From NCBI RefSeq assembly GCF_009604405.1, contig NZ_WEGK01000009.1, positions 124,001 through 188,000 on the forward strand: DNA of 64,000 nt. Direction: 5' to 3'. Source of the DNA: Nocardia macrotermitis (GTDB taxonomy: Bacteria > Actinomycetota > Actinomycetes > Mycobacteriales > Mycobacteriaceae). Positions 1 to 8,322 of this stretch are shown here, in pieces. Under the pieces are notes generated by a model that had not been told where the DNA came from, did no database searches, and worked only from the letters and a program-made list of their open reading frames with translations. The first letter of the stretch is position 1; every line of letters starts with the position of its first letter. A program made the position numbers and the translations under genes.

Positions 1-841
1 CGCAGACGAATACGATCGTCGAGGTGAAGGTGTTGATCCGCAGGCCGAGGATGTGTGTGGCGTCGTCGTCGCGCAGCAGCTCCACCCAGAACCGGCCGAA
101 GGTGTAGACCGCGACGTACAGCGCGAACAGCCGCCCGTGGCCGATGCGCCAGCGGCGGTCCGCCCAGAGCAGCAGGGCCACACCGATCAGGTTCCACACC
201 AGCTCGTACAGGAACGTCGGCTGCACGATCCGCTGCACCACGCCGGTGGACACGCCGTTCATCATGTCCAACTGGCCGTTGTGGTCGAAGCGCAGATAGA
301 TCTCCAGGCCCCACGGCTTGGTGGTGTCGTGGCCGTACAGTTCCTGGTTGAAATAGTTGCCCAACCGGCCGATCGCCTGCGCCAGCAGAATGCCCGGCGC
401 GATCGCATCACCGAAGGCGGGCAACGGAATTCGATACACCCGGCAGCCGATCCAGGCGCCCACACCGCCCAGCAGCACCGCGCCCCAGATGCCCAGGCCG
501 CCGTCCCAGACCTTCAGCGCGTCCCAGGGGTCCTTGCCCGTGTCGAAGTAGCGGTACCAGTCGGTGCACACGTGGTAGAGCCGCCCACCGATCAGACCGA
601 ACGGCACCGCGAACATCGCGACGTCCAGGACCGCGCCCGCCTGCCCGCCGCGCTGCTGCCAACGCCGCTCGCCCAGCCAGATCGCGGCGATGATGCCGAT
701 GATGATGCACAGCGCGTACGCCCGCAGCGGCAACGGCCCGATATTCCAGACACCGCGCGGCGGACTGGGGATGTAGGCCAGCACGGAACTGTGCATGGCA
801 CTGTTGGCGACAACGCTTTCGGCCAGGACTCGGTAGGTCAC
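1..841 (-). CDS. lgt: Prolipoprotein diacylglyceryl transferase (3' end outside window)
   Basis: Integral membrane enzyme that moves a diacylglyceryl group from phosphatidylglycerol to the lipobox cysteine of prolipoproteins. The minus strand reads LAYIPSPPRGVWNIGPLPLR near the N-terminus, then GGRLYHVCTDWYRYF and an AQAIGRLGNYFNQELYG block that holds the Lgt signature, with several hydrophobic helices. About 280 codons are present and the C-terminus runs off the left edge. The GTG at 841 is preferred; an in-frame ATG at 796 is possible but has no Shine-Dalgarno. It lies 63 bp after trpA on the same strand, the order seen in mycobacteria. The family call is firm, the start is not. Confidence 0.93.
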   Translation of the reverse strand, partial: MTYRVLAESVVANSAMHSSVLAYIPSPPRGVWNIGPLPLRAYALCIIIGIIAAIWLGERRWQQRGGQAGAVLDVAMFAVPFGLIGGRLYHVCTDWYRYFDTGKDPWDALKVWDGGLGIWGAVLLGGVGAWIGCRVYRIPLPAFGDAIAPGILLAQAIGRLGNYFNQELYGHDTTKPWGLEIYLRFDHNGQLDMMNGVSTGVVQRIVQPTFLYELVWNLIGVALLLWADRRWRIGHGRLFALYVAVYTFGRFWVELLRDDDATHILGLRINTFTSTIVFVC

Positions 842-904
842 GGGCCCCACCGTAACGGAGACCGCCGACACCGGACCAGGCGCGGTCGGCCCGGCCGCGG
901 CGGA

Positions 905-1696
905 TCAGGAGGCGACGGCCGCCGAACGCACACCCTCGGCCAGTTCCGCGGTCAGCGCGCGCACCTGGTCCAGCCCCTGGCTCGCGGCGGTGACCAGCGC
1001 CGAACCGACGATCACGCCGTCGGCGTAGGCGGCGATCTCCGCCGCCTGCGCACCGCTGCGCACGCCCAGGCCCACCCCGATCGCGATATCGGAATGCGCC
1101 CGGATCCGCGCGCACAGTTCCGGCGCCATCGAGGACACCGCGGCGCGGGCGCCGGTGACGCCCATCGTGGAGGCGGCGTAGACGAAACCGCTACTGGCCT
1201 CGATGGTTTCGGCCAGCCGCTCCTCGGTGGAGGACGGCGCGACCAGGAAGATGCGATCCAGTTCGTGCGCCCGCGAGGCGGCGAACCAGTCGCCCGCCTC
1301 CTCCGGGATCAGATTCGGGGTGATGATGCCCAGCCCGCCCGCGGCGGCCAGATCACGGGAGAAACGGTCGACGCCGTACTGCAACACGGGATTCCAGTAC
1401 GTCATCACCACGGCCTTGCCACCGGCCCGGGTGATCGCCTCGACCACCGCGAAGACGTCCCGCACCCGCACCCCGCCGCGCAACGCCTGTTCGGCGGCGG
1501 CCTGGATGGTGGGTCCGTCCATCACCGGATCGGAGTACGCGACGCCGACTTCGATGACGTCACAACCGGATTCGACCATCGCGGTGCACGCGGCGATGGA
1601 ACCGGCCAGATCCGGATACCCGGCGGGCAGATAACCGATCAGCGCGGCCCGACGCTCCTCGCGGCATGCGGTGAACGCATCGGCCAACCGGCTCAC
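905..1696 (-). CDS. trpA: Tryptophan synthase alpha subunit
   Basis: Cleaves indole-3-glycerol phosphate to indole and glyceraldehyde-3-phosphate in the TrpA2B2 complex; indole passes to TrpB. It has 263 residues, the usual length, in one TIM barrel. The catalytic pair is at E49 (DVIEVGVAYSDP) and D60 (VMDGPT), and the phosphate-binding end is near the GVGLGVRSG segment. The start is a GTG whose GTGA overlaps the stop of a short upstream frame ending in EEHK, itself a copy of the trpB tail. TrpA was therefore once directly coupled to trpB; the two are now separated by two 110-bp repeats. Confidence 0.97.
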   Translation of the reverse strand: MSRLADAFTACREERRAALIGYLPAGYPDLAGSIAACTAMVESGCDVIEVGVAYSDPVMDGPTIQAAAEQALRGGVRVRDVFAVVEAITRAGGKAVVMTYWNPVLQYGVDRFSRDLAAAGGLGIITPNLIPEEAGDWFAASRAHELDRIFLVAPSSTEERLAETIEASSGFVYAASTMGVTGARAAVSSMAPELCARIRAHSDIAIGVGLGVRSGAQAAEIAAYADGVIVGSALVTAASQGLDQVRALTAELAEGVRSAAVAS

Positions 1697-1803
1697 TTGT
1701 GCTCCTCATGAGACTCGTCGTCGAACAGGCCGAACCATTTCGCGGCGGCGCTCTTCGATGTCACTGCCATGTCCTTGTCGCCGCGACCACCGACCACGTT
1801 CAT
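1693..1803 (-). pseudogene. Duplicated trpB C-terminal tail, copy 2 (36-codon frame)
   Basis: A short frame starting ATGAACGTGGTC at 1803 and ending at 1693. It keeps the TrpB C-terminal signature as GRGDKDM then AKWFGLFD, with DESHEEHK as its end. The ATG overlaps the stop of the preceding mini-frame (ATGA), and its own TGA overlaps the trpA GTG (GTGA). It looks like the original trpB terminus, cut off from trpB when the 110-bp unit was duplicated. Whether the 36-residue peptide is made is unknown; it may simply keep ribosomes moving to trpA. Confidence 0.7.
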
Positions 1804-1990
1804 CGCGAACCCTCGTCCTGAGCAGGCCCGTCGAACAGGCCGAACCATTTCGCGGCGGCGCTCTTCGATGTCACTGCCATGTCCTTGTCGCCGCGACCAC
1901 CGACCACATTCATCGCGAACTCTCATCCTGAGCAGGCCCGTCGAACAGGCCGAACCATTTCGCGGCGGTGTCCATATCCTTGTCGCCGCG
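1720..1990. repeat. 110-bp tandem repeat made from the trpB 3' end
   Basis: The block beginning gtcgaacaggccgaacc recurs at 1720, 1830 and 1940, an exact 110-bp period. The first two copies are nearly identical across the full unit; the third is the 3' end of trpB itself and diverges after about 30 bp. Since 110 is not a multiple of three, each copy lies in a different frame, and each junction creates an ATGA stop/start overlap. Confidence 0.93.
1800..1913 (-). pseudogene. Duplicated trpB C-terminal tail, copy 1 (37-codon frame)
   Basis: A 37-residue frame from the ATG at 1913 to the TGA at 1800-1802. It repeats the GRGDKDM and AKWFGLFD tail motifs of TrpB and ends in GPAQDEGSR, like the present TrpB end GPAQDESSR. 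The start overlaps the trpB stop (ATGA) and the stop overlaps the next mini-frame (ATGA). I read it as a tandem-duplication product rather than a functional enzyme part. Confidence 0.68.
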
Positions 1991-3184
1991 GCCGGACAGG
2001 TTCACCAGGATGATCGAGCCCTCGCCCAGTTCGCGACCGAGTTTCAGCGCGCCCGCGACGGCGTGCGCGGATTCGATGGCCGGGATGATGCCCTCGCAGC
2101 GGGACAGCAGCAGCAGCGCGTCCATCGCCTCGGCGTCGGTGATCGGGCGGTACTCCGCGCGGCCGACGTCCTTGAGGTAGGCGTGCTCCGGCCCGACGCC
2201 CGGGTAGTCCAGACCCGCCGAGATCGAATGCGATTCGATGGTCTGCCCGTCCTCGTCCTGGAGCAGATACGAGTACGCGCCCTGGAACGCGCCCGGCGTG
2301 CCACCGGTGAATGTCGCTGCGTGCCTTCCGGTTTCGACGCCGTCACCGGCCGCCTCGTAACCGATCAGGCGCACGCCCGCGTCATCGATGAAGGGGTGGA
2401 AGATGCCGATCGCATTGGATCCGCCGCCGATGCAGGCCGCGACCGCGTCGGGCAGCCGCCCGGCCTGCGCCTGGATCTGCGCCCGCGCCTCGAGTCCGAC
2501 CACCCGCTGGAAATCGCGCACCAGCAGCGGGAACGGGTGCGGGCCCGCGGCGGTGCCGAAGGCGTAGTAGGTCTCGTCGGCATTGGTGACCCAGTCGCGC
2601 AACGCCTCGTTGATGGCGTCCTTGAGGGTCTGCGAACCGGTGGTCACCGAGACGACCTTCGCACCCAGCAGCCGCATCCGCGCGACATTGAGCGCCTGAC
2701 GGGCGGTGTCCACCGCGCCCATGTAGATGATGCATTCCAGCCCGAGCAGGGCGCACGCGGTCGCGGTGGCGACGCCGTGCTGACCCGCGCCGGTCTCGGC
2801 GATGATCCGGGTCTTGCCCATCCGCTGCGCCAGCAGGGCCTGACCCAGCACATTGTTGATCTTGTGCGAACCGGTGTGGTTCAGATCCTCGCGCTTGAGG
2901 AAGATCCGCGCGCCCCCGGCGTGCTCGGCCAGGCGGCGGCATTCGAACAGCGGCGAGGGACGTCCGGCGTAGTCGCGCTGCAACCGGTCCAGCTCACCCA
3001 GGAACTCCGGGTCCACGCGGCACTTGTCGTACTCGGCGGTGACCTCCTCGATCACGGCCATCAGCGCCTCGGGCACGTGCCGACCGCCGTAGACGCCGAA
3101 ATGCCCGCCCGCGTCGGGTTCGTGACTGCGCCGCGTGACGCCCTCGCTGGCCTGCGGCAGCAACGGTTCCTGCGTCCGCGTCAT
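1910..3184 (-). CDS. trpB: Tryptophan synthase beta subunit (altered C-terminus)
   Basis: PLP enzyme that condenses indole with L-serine to give tryptophan. It has 424 residues; the PLP lysine is K108 in NHTGSHKINN, and the glycine-rich phosphate site GGGSN follows. The start ATGA overlaps the trpC stop, so translation is coupled. The protein ends WFGLFDGPAQDESSR. The conserved GRGDKDM and AKWFGLF tail is intact, but the last residues come from the 110-bp repeat junction and differ from the apparent ancestral end DESHEEHK found just before trpA. The enzyme itself should be active. Confidence 0.97.
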   Translation of the reverse strand: MTRTQEPLLPQASEGVTRRSHEPDAGGHFGVYGGRHVPEALMAVIEEVTAEYDKCRVDPEFLGELDRLQRDYAGRPSPLFECRRLAEHAGGARIFLKREDLNHTGSHKINNVLGQALLAQRMGKTRIIAETGAGQHGVATATACALLGLECIIYMGAVDTARQALNVARMRLLGAKVVSVTTGSQTLKDAINEALRDWVTNADETYYAFGTAAGPHPFPLLVRDFQRVVGLEARAQIQAQAGRLPDAVAACIGGGSNAIGIFHPFIDDAGVRLIGYEAAGDGVETGRHAATFTGGTPGAFQGAYSYLLQDEDGQTIESHSISAGLDYPGVGPEHAYLKDVGRAEYRPITDAEAMDALLLLSRCEGIIPAIESAHAVAGALKLGRELGEGSIILVNLSGRGDKDMDTAAKWFGLFDGPAQDESSR

Positions 3185-4005
3185 CGCGCCGCACCCCGCC
3201 GCAGCGGGCGCGGGCAGGACGGATGGGTACCGGCCGTGGCCAGTTCGGACACCGCCGCACGCGGATCACCGCTGGTCACCAGGCTCTCGCCGACCAGCAC
3301 GGCATCCGCGCCGGCACCGGCGTAGGCGAGCAGATCCGCGGTACCGCTGATCCCGGACTCCGCGACCCGGATCACCTCGGTGGGCAGACCCGGTGCGATG
3401 CGGGCGAAGACGTCGCGATCCACCTCGAGCGTCTTGAGGTTGCGGGCGTTCACGCCGATGACCGAGGCGCCGGCCTCGAGCGCGCGGTCGGCCTCCTCCT
3501 CGGTGTGCACCTCGACCAGAGCGGTCATGCCCAGCGATTCGGTGCGGTCGATGAGCGAGGACAGCACGTCCTGCGGCAGCGCCGCGACGATCAGCAGGAT
3601 CACATCCGCGCCGTGCGCGCGCGCCTCGTGGATCTGGTACGGGCCGACCACGAAATCCTTGCGCAGGATGGGCAGGTCGACGACCGCGCGCACCGCGTCG
3701 AGATCGTCCAGGGAGCCGTTGAACCGGCGTCCCTCGGTCAGCACGCTGATGATCCGCGCGCCGCCGTCCTGGTAGGACTTCGCCAGACTCGCGGGATCCG
3801 GGATGTCGGCCAGCTCGCCCTTGGAGGGGCTGGAACGCTTCACCTCGGCGATCACTCCGACGCCGTCCTGATGCAGGGCGGCCAGGGCGTTGCGCGGTGA
3901 CACGGCGGCCGCGGCGGCCTTCTTGACGGCCTGGAAATCCAGGTGGGCTTCCCGAGCGGCCACATCCGCGCGGACCCCGTCGAGAATCGAGTCGAGTACC
4001 GTCAT
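3181..4005 (-). CDS. trpC: Indole-3-glycerol phosphate synthase
   Basis: Closes the indole ring from 1-(o-carboxyphenylamino)-1-deoxyribulose phosphate. It has 274 residues, a single TIM barrel with the IGPS landmarks AEVKRSSPSKG, LTEGRRFNGS, PILRKDF, VNARNLKT and AESGI. The start is the ATG of MTVLDSILDG with an AAAGGA Shine-Dalgarno about 8 bases upstream; the frame stays open further upstream but without family similarity. It is monofunctional, with no fused TrpF, which fits PriA (10394-11200) supplying that step. Its stop overlaps the trpB start by ATGA. Confidence 0.96.
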   Translation of the reverse strand: MTVLDSILDGVRADVAAREAHLDFQAVKKAAAAAVSPRNALAALHQDGVGVIAEVKRSSPSKGELADIPDPASLAKSYQDGGARIISVLTEGRRFNGSLDDLDAVRAVVDLPILRKDFVVGPYQIHEARAHGADVILLIVAALPQDVLSSLIDRTESLGMTALVEVHTEEEADRALEAGASVIGVNARNLKTLEVDRDVFARIAPGLPTEVIRVAESGISGTADLLAYAGAGADAVLVGESLVTSGDPRAAVSELATAGTHPSCPRPLRRGAAR

Positions 4006-4152
4006 CTGGCTCGAATCCTTTCTGGGGAGACGGAGTTGATGCCTGAGAATCCCCCCAGGCCGTTGTCTCTCACCGAACTTGATAAAGAGTAAATGGCTAT
4101 GTTCCCGACGCCGACAGCGGGGTGTTCCGCGTCGCACCTGGGCGGATGTGAC
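4006..4152 (-). other. 147-bp gap inside the trp cluster upstream of trpC
   Basis: The only sizeable gap between trpE and trpB. It contains a weak inverted repeat, gcctg at 4041-4045 and caggc at 4056-4060, just before the trpC ribosome binding site. I find no tryptophan-rich leader peptide and no U-tract, so there is no support for classical attenuation. An internal promoter is possible but no convincing -35/-10 pair is visible. Confidence 0.4.
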
Positions 4153-4923
4153 TCACCGGTCACGTTCGGCCCCGTCGTCGGTGGGGTCCGCGCCGGCGTC
4201 CAGCGCATCCCACAGCACGCGTTCGGACAACGGCTGGTTCGCGGCGGGACTCGCCTGCGGCGCAGCGGTTTCCGACGTCCCGGACGGGGTGTGCTCCGAA
4301 GTTGCGGATGGAGTGTCCGCGCGGTTGTCGCGCTGCCGGGCGACCTGCTCGGCCGCAGCCGCCCGCCGGAACACCGGGTTGTCGTATTTACCCGACATCC
4401 GGGCCGTGGCCTCGGGCATCCGCGCGAGCAGCAGACCCGCGACGAACGCCAGCACCGCGCCGATCAGACTCAGCGCCGCCGGAAATCCCGCGGTGACCAC
4501 ATGATCCACGTGCGCGCGGGCGGGTAGCTGCGCGAGGGTCGCGGCGCGCTCGGACGTCCTGCCGTGATGGGTCAGCAGCGCGAATCCGGGTACCGCGGCC
4601 ACCGCCGCGAGCAGTGCGACCACCACCCCGACCAGCCGCCGCAACCAGCCGCGCGTCGCGAAGACGGCCGCCACCGCGGCCAACAGGACCAGCGCGACCG
4701 GGGTCAGCGCGCCGAACCAGACGCCCCCGTCGAGCCGGTGCGTGGCCGGTTCGGTGAGCCCGTCCGAGGAGGTGATGGTGACCCACGTCATCCGCGAGGC
4801 GCCCCACAGCGCGGCCGCCGACAACGCCAGCAACACCACCGGTCCGATCGGATTCCTCCGCCGCACAGGGGTTTCGGGCTGTTCTGGGAGCTCGTCGCCG
4901 GGCAGGGATTCAGCCGCGTTCAT
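4153..4923 (-). CDS. Trp-operon-associated membrane protein
   Basis: A 256-residue membrane protein encoded between trpE and trpC, where actinobacteria usually carry the Trp_oprn_chp family (TIGR02234). Four hydrophobic segments lie at roughly residues 26-44, 69-89, 96-117 and 147-170, with a TWVTITSSDG loop after the first. A hydrophilic Ser/Thr/Pro-rich tail of about 75 residues follows. The start is the ATG of MNAAESLPG, one base after the trpE stop. Its biochemical role is not established; conserved linkage to trp genes suggests a part in tryptophan metabolism or transport. Confidence 0.85.
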   Translation of the reverse strand: MNAAESLPGDELPEQPETPVRRRNPIGPVVLLALSAAALWGASRMTWVTITSSDGLTEPATHRLDGGVWFGALTPVALVLLAAVAAVFATRGWLRRLVGVVVALLAAVAAVPGFALLTHHGRTSERAATLAQLPARAHVDHVVTAGFPAALSLIGAVLAFVAGLLLARMPEATARMSGKYDNPVFRRAAAAEQVARQRDNRADTPSATSEHTPSGTSETAAPQASPAANQPLSERVLWDALDAGADPTDDGAERDR

Positions 4924-4924
4924 C

Positions 4925-6511
4925 TCAGCCCGCCGTGCCCGCGTCGGGGGCGAAGGCGCGGACCGTGCGGGCCGCGGCGACGGCCTTGAGCACCGCCATC
5001 GCCTTGTTCCTGGACTCGGCGTCCTCGTACTCGGGTTCGGAATCCGCGACGATGCCGCCACCGGCCTGCACATAGGCGATGCCGTCCTTGAGCACCGCGG
5101 TGCGGATGGCGATGGCGGTGTCGGCGTCACCGGCGAAGTCGAGATATCCCACCACTCCGGCGTACACCCCGCGACGGGTCGGCTCCAACTCCTCGATCAA
5201 CTGCATCGCGCGGACCTTGGGCGCGCCCGAGAGCGTGCCCGCCGGGAAGCACGCCTGCACCGCGTCCAGGGCGATACGTCCCTCGGCCAGTTCCGCGGAG
5301 ACCGTCGAGACCAGATGCATGACGTGGCTGTACCGCTCGACGTGGCGATAGTCCGTCACGCGCACGGTGCCGGGTCGGCAGACCCGGCCCAGATCGTTGC
5401 GGCCCAGGTCGACGAGCATGAGATGTTCCGCGTTCTCCTTCTCGTCGGCCAGCAGATCCTTCTCGAGCAGCACATCCTCCTCGGTGGTGGCCCCGCGCCA
5501 CCGGGTGCCCGCGATCGGATGCGTGGTGGCGACGCCGTCCTTGACGGTCACCAGCGATTCGGGGCTCGAGCCGACGATGGAGAACGCGGTCTCGCCCGAC
5601 CCGTCCGGAACGTGCATCAGATACATGTACGGACTCGGGTTCGAGGCCCGCAGCATCCGGTACAGATCCAGCGGGCTGCCGTCGTAATCCATCTCGAACC
5701 GCTGCGAGAGCACCACCTGGAACGCCTCGCCGGCTTCGATCTCCTTGACCAGCCGCCGCACGCCCGCGTGGTGTTCCGCGCTGCTGCGCTGCCGCCGGTA
5801 CTCCGGCTCGGGGCGGTCGAACACCGAGACGGTCGAGTCGGCGGGCGCGGCCAGCGCGACGGTCATCCGGTCCAGCCGGGCGACCGCGTCGTCGTACGCC
5901 TCGTCGACGCGCTCGTCGGTGCCGTTCCAGTTGACGGCGTTGGCGATGAGGGTGATCGCGCCCTCGTGGTGGTCGAACGCGGCCAGATCGGTGGCCAGCA
6001 GCATCACCATCTCGGGCACGTGCAGATCGTCCTGCGCGAGCGAGGGCAGCCGTTCCATCCGGCGCACGATGTCGTAGCCGAGGTAGCCGACCAGGCCGCC
6101 GGTCAGCGGCGGCAGATCCGGGAGACGTTCGGTGCGCAGCAGTTCGAGGGTGTCGCGCAGGGCGTGCAGCGGATCGCCGCCGGACGGGGCGTCGGCGGGG
6201 GCCGGGCCGTACCAGGCGGCCTCGCCGTCCACGACCGTCAGCGCGGCCGGGCTGCCCGCGCCGATGAACGACCATCGCGACCACGATCGCCCGTTCTCGG
6301 CCGACTCGAGCAGGAACGTGCCCGCCCGGTCGGCGGCCAGCTTGCGGTAGGCCGAGAGCGGAGTCTCGGAGTCCGCCAACACCTTTCGAGTCACCGGGAC
6401 CACCCGGTGCTCGGCCGCGAGAGCACGGAAGTGTTCGCGGGTGGTGGTGGTCGAGGTCCCCGGACGATCGGTTGCGCCGTGCATACGACCCATCATTTCA
6501 GGACCGGGCAA
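4925..6511 (-). CDS. trpE: Anthranilate synthase component I
   Basis: Makes anthranilate from chorismate and ammonia or glutamine, the committed step to tryptophan. It is 528 residues as drawn. The N-terminal domain has the tryptophan feedback motif in GTFLLESAENGRSWSRWSF, and the C-terminal chorismate-binding domain has HPIAGTRWRG, LGRNDLGRVCRPG and the GTLSGAPKVRAM block. The true start may be a later Met (MMGRMHG at about 6496 or 6493, or MHGATDRPG near 6484), since similarity to mycobacterial TrpE begins around TREHFRALAAEHRVVPVTRK. The glutaminase TrpG and TrpD are not in the window. First gene of the trp cluster; its promoter is not evident in 6512-6719. Confidence 0.96.
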   Translation of the reverse strand: MPGPEMMGRMHGATDRPGTSTTTTREHFRALAAEHRVVPVTRKVLADSETPLSAYRKLAADRAGTFLLESAENGRSWSRWSFIGAGSPAALTVVDGEAAWYGPAPADAPSGGDPLHALRDTLELLRTERLPDLPPLTGGLVGYLGYDIVRRMERLPSLAQDDLHVPEMVMLLATDLAAFDHHEGAITLIANAVNWNGTDERVDEAYDDAVARLDRMTVALAAPADSTVSVFDRPEPEYRRQRSSAEHHAGVRRLVKEIEAGEAFQVVLSQRFEMDYDGSPLDLYRMLRASNPSPYMYLMHVPDGSGETAFSIVGSSPESLVTVKDGVATTHPIAGTRWRGATTEEDVLLEKDLLADEKENAEHLMLVDLGRNDLGRVCRPGTVRVTDYRHVERYSHVMHLVSTVSAELAEGRIALDAVQACFPAGTLSGAPKVRAMQLIEELEPTRRGVYAGVVGYLDFAGDADTAIAIRTAVLKDGIAYVQAGGGIVADSEPEYEDAESRNKAMAVLKAVAAARTVRAFAPDAGTAG

Positions 6512-6719
6512 TCGAGATTCCCGCGGCCCACACCCAGCCTGCCCGGTTCGCCCCCTGCGTGAGCGCCCCGGGCGTTACCCTTACGAGCGCCGTTCGCGGG
6601 CGGACGAGGTCACCGGCGGCGGATGCGTTCGAGCCCCCAGCCAGCATTTCCTGCCCTCCGCGGCGCGCGAGTCCGATCGGCGCGGCGGGCACCCGAGACA
6701 GAGCGGAGTTCGTTTACCG

Positions 6720-7016
6720 ATGTACCCCTCGCAACCGATCGCACCGGAGGTCCCCCGGTACCCGTCGCAGCAGCCGGGCGGTGCGCCCCGGACGATGTCC
6801 CGCAGCCCGCAGAGCAGCGGTGCGCGGTCCGACGCGCTGGCCACCTTCGTCACCTACGCGAAGGCCCTGGAAAGCCTGGACCGGCGGAAATTCCCGGACG
6901 AGTACGCCGAGCACGCCGACCGCATCAAGGAACTCGAGCCGTTCCTGAAGGCGCACGGCATTCTGGACGTCATGCAGATCAAGAATCCGGAAGTGGCCAC
7001 GCTGCTCGGGGTCTGA
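6720..7016 (+). CDS. Small hypothetical protein
   Basis: 98 residues from the ATG at 6720, with a GGAG element about 11 bases upstream. The N-terminal third is a low-complexity Pro/Ser/Gln-rich stretch (MYPSQPIAPEVPRYPSQQPG). The remainder is a charged helical segment, AKALESLDRRKFPDEYAEH, ending KNPEVATLLGV. It has no membrane segment or signal peptide. I do not recognise the family. It is divergent from trpE and followed by a strong hairpin, so it is probably a single-gene unit. Confidence 0.6.
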   Translation: MYPSQPIAPEVPRYPSQQPGGAPRTMSRSPQSSGARSDALATFVTYAKALESLDRRKFPDEYAEHADRIKELEPFLKAHGILDVMQIKNPEVATLLGV

Positions 7017-7027
7017 CCGGCTTTTCG

Positions 7028-7054
7028 GTACCGGGCGTGTGCCGCGCCCGGTAC
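7028..7054. terminator. Hairpin after the 98-residue ORF
   Basis: GTACCGGGCG (7028-7037) and CGCCCGGTAC (7045-7054) form a perfect 10-bp stem with a 7-base loop. It lies 11 bases after the stop at 7016. There is no U-tract, as is common for GC-rich actinobacterial terminators. Confidence 0.65.
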
Positions 7055-7070
7055 TTCGGCTAATTCCGCC

Positions 7071-7076
7071 TACGCT
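7071..7076 (+). promoter_or_regulatory. -10 box TACGCT, leaderless start
   Basis: TACGCT followed by 6 bases and then the ATG at 7083, the spacing of a leaderless transcript. Confidence 0.5.
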
Positions 7077-7082
7077 GGTCAT

Positions 7083-7661
7083 ATGACCTCGCACAGTGCG
7101 GAGCAATCATCCAGCACCAATATCTGGCGAAATCGGATCATCGGCGTCGTCGCCGTGATCGCGGTGCTGGTCGTCGCCTATTTCATTCTGGCCTCCTTCA
7201 TTCCGCGCTGGTGGGCGCAGCGCATCGCGACCATGTCCGGGCACGGCAGTTTCGCCAAAGGCATCTGGTCGGGTCTGGGGTTGGGCTTCTTCTGCACGGT
7301 GATCCCGCTGTTCCTGCTGCTGAGCGGCGTCGTGGTCTGGCGACGCAAGGGCGGGCGGTTCCTGGCCGGATGCGCGGCCGTGCTGGCACTGGTGGTGGCC
7401 GTGCCGAATCTGATGACGCTCACCATCGTCTGGGGTGGCAGCGGCGCCGCGCACGCCGGGGAACGCGTGCTGGATGTCCAGGCGCCCGGTTTTCGCGGCG
7501 CCTCGCTGATCGGCGCGATCGTCGCGGCGATCCTGTTCCTGCTCGCACTGTTCCTGCGGATGCGCGGGCGCTGGCGCACGCGCCGCGCCGGGCGGCATCG
7601 CCGGGATTCCAGCGGGTCGCAAGCACCTGCCGAGCCCGCTGACGTGGAACGCAACGGGTGA
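7083..7661 (+). CDS. Four-helix membrane protein, unknown function
   Basis: 192 residues with predicted membrane helices at about 19-40, 62-85, 92-116 and 138-159. The N-terminus is short and polar, and the C-terminal tail of about 30 residues is Arg-rich and then Ser/Pro/Ala-rich. There is no signal peptide cleavage motif and no catalytic motif that I recognise. A -10-like TACGCT 6 bases before the ATG and the lack of a Shine-Dalgarno suggest a leaderless transcript. Similar proteins are often labelled permease without evidence; I leave the function open. Confidence 0.7.
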   Translation: MTSHSAEQSSSTNIWRNRIIGVVAVIAVLVVAYFILASFIPRWWAQRIATMSGHGSFAKGIWSGLGLGFFCTVIPLFLLLSGVVVWRRKGGRFLAGCAAVLALVVAVPNLMTLTIVWGGSGAAHAGERVLDVQAPGFRGASLIGAIVAAILFLLALFLRMRGRWRTRRAGRHRRDSSGSQAPAEPADVERNG

Positions 7662-7709
7662 GAGATGTCACGTCATTCAGAACATCCGTGACCATCGAGC
7701 GAAATCATG

Positions 7710-7726
7710 GCAAACTACATGTTTGC
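7710..7726. promoter_or_regulatory. Inverted repeat, probable MarR operator
   Basis: GCAAAC (7710-7715), a 5-base centre, then GTTTGC (7721-7726). It lies about 80 bp upstream of the MarR gene at 7807. A related palindrome, GTTT-CGC-AAAC, is at 7761-7771 even closer to the start. Two similar sites in front of a MarR gene suggest autoregulation. Confidence 0.5.
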
Positions 7727-7760
7727 AGGTGACCGTGGATTGACCGATCAACCAGACCCA

Positions 7761-7771
7761 GTTTCGCAAAC
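7761..7771. promoter_or_regulatory. Second GTTT/AAAC palindrome upstream of the MarR gene
   Basis: An 11-bp palindrome, GTTTCGCAAAC, about 35 bp before the GTG at 7807. It shares its half-site sequence with the repeat at 7710-7726. Confidence 0.45.
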
Positions 7772-7806
7772 GAGATCACGTCACTTGGCTGTAAGAGAGG
7801 CTCGAA

Positions 7807-8322
7807 GTGACGAAGTGGCTGAATCCCACCGAACAGCGAGCGTGGCGAATCCTGGTCGCGCTCACGACCCGGCTGCCCGCCGCCATGGATACGCAGATGC
7901 AGCGGGAATCCGGCGTCACGCACTTCGAGTACTTCGTTCTCGAGCTACTGGCCGCCGAGCCCGAACACCGACTTCAGCTCAGCGAACTGGCCTCCCGAGC
8001 AAACGCCTCGCTATCTCGGCTGTCGCATGTGGTGACCAAATTGGAGCGGCTCGGCTGGGCCAAACGCGAGATGTCCACGGGCCGTCGCGGCGCGGACGCG
8101 GTACTCACCGAAACCGGGCTGCTGAAGGTCCAGCAGGCCACCCCCGGTTACCTCGAGGCCGTGCGCGGACTGGTCCTGGACGGGCTGGACGAGCGGCAGA
8201 CCGAGCAACTCGCGGAACTCGGCGAGGCGATGGTCGCGCAACTCGACAAGGGGCTCACCCGGGGACTCGGTCGCGCCAACGGCAGACCGTCGACGGAGAA
8301 CGCCGAACCCGCACCGGAGTGA
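7807..8322 (+). CDS. MarR-family transcriptional regulator
   Basis: 171 residues with the MarR winged-helix layout: a dimerisation helix at the N-terminus, then LQLSELASRANASLSRLSHV as the helix-turn-helix and LERLGWAKREMSTGRRGADA as the wing. The start is the GTG at 7807 with a GAGAGG element about 7 bases upstream. The nearest target genes are unclear: the membrane protein lies upstream and hisI is convergent. Two GCAAAC/GTTTGC-type palindromes in its promoter point to self-control. Ligand unknown. Confidence 0.88.
   Translation: MTKWLNPTEQRAWRILVALTTRLPAAMDTQMQRESGVTHFEYFVLELLAAEPEHRLQLSELASRANASLSRLSHVVTKLERLGWAKREMSTGRRGADAVLTETGLLKVQQATPGYLEAVRGLVLDGLDERQTEQLAELGEAMVAQLDKGLTRGLGRANGRPSTENAEPAPE

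Noticed and set aside
53..1711. 552-codon plus-strand frame over lgt and trpA
   Set aside because: Runs antisense through two recognised genes and has no similarity.
4041..4060. Possible attenuator hairpin upstream of trpC
   Set aside because: The stem has only 5 pairs, there is no Trp codon run in any short leader frame and no U-tract.
4742..6562. 606-codon plus-strand frame opposite trpE
   Set aside because: Antisense to a clear trpE with conserved motifs; no domain or ribosome binding site.
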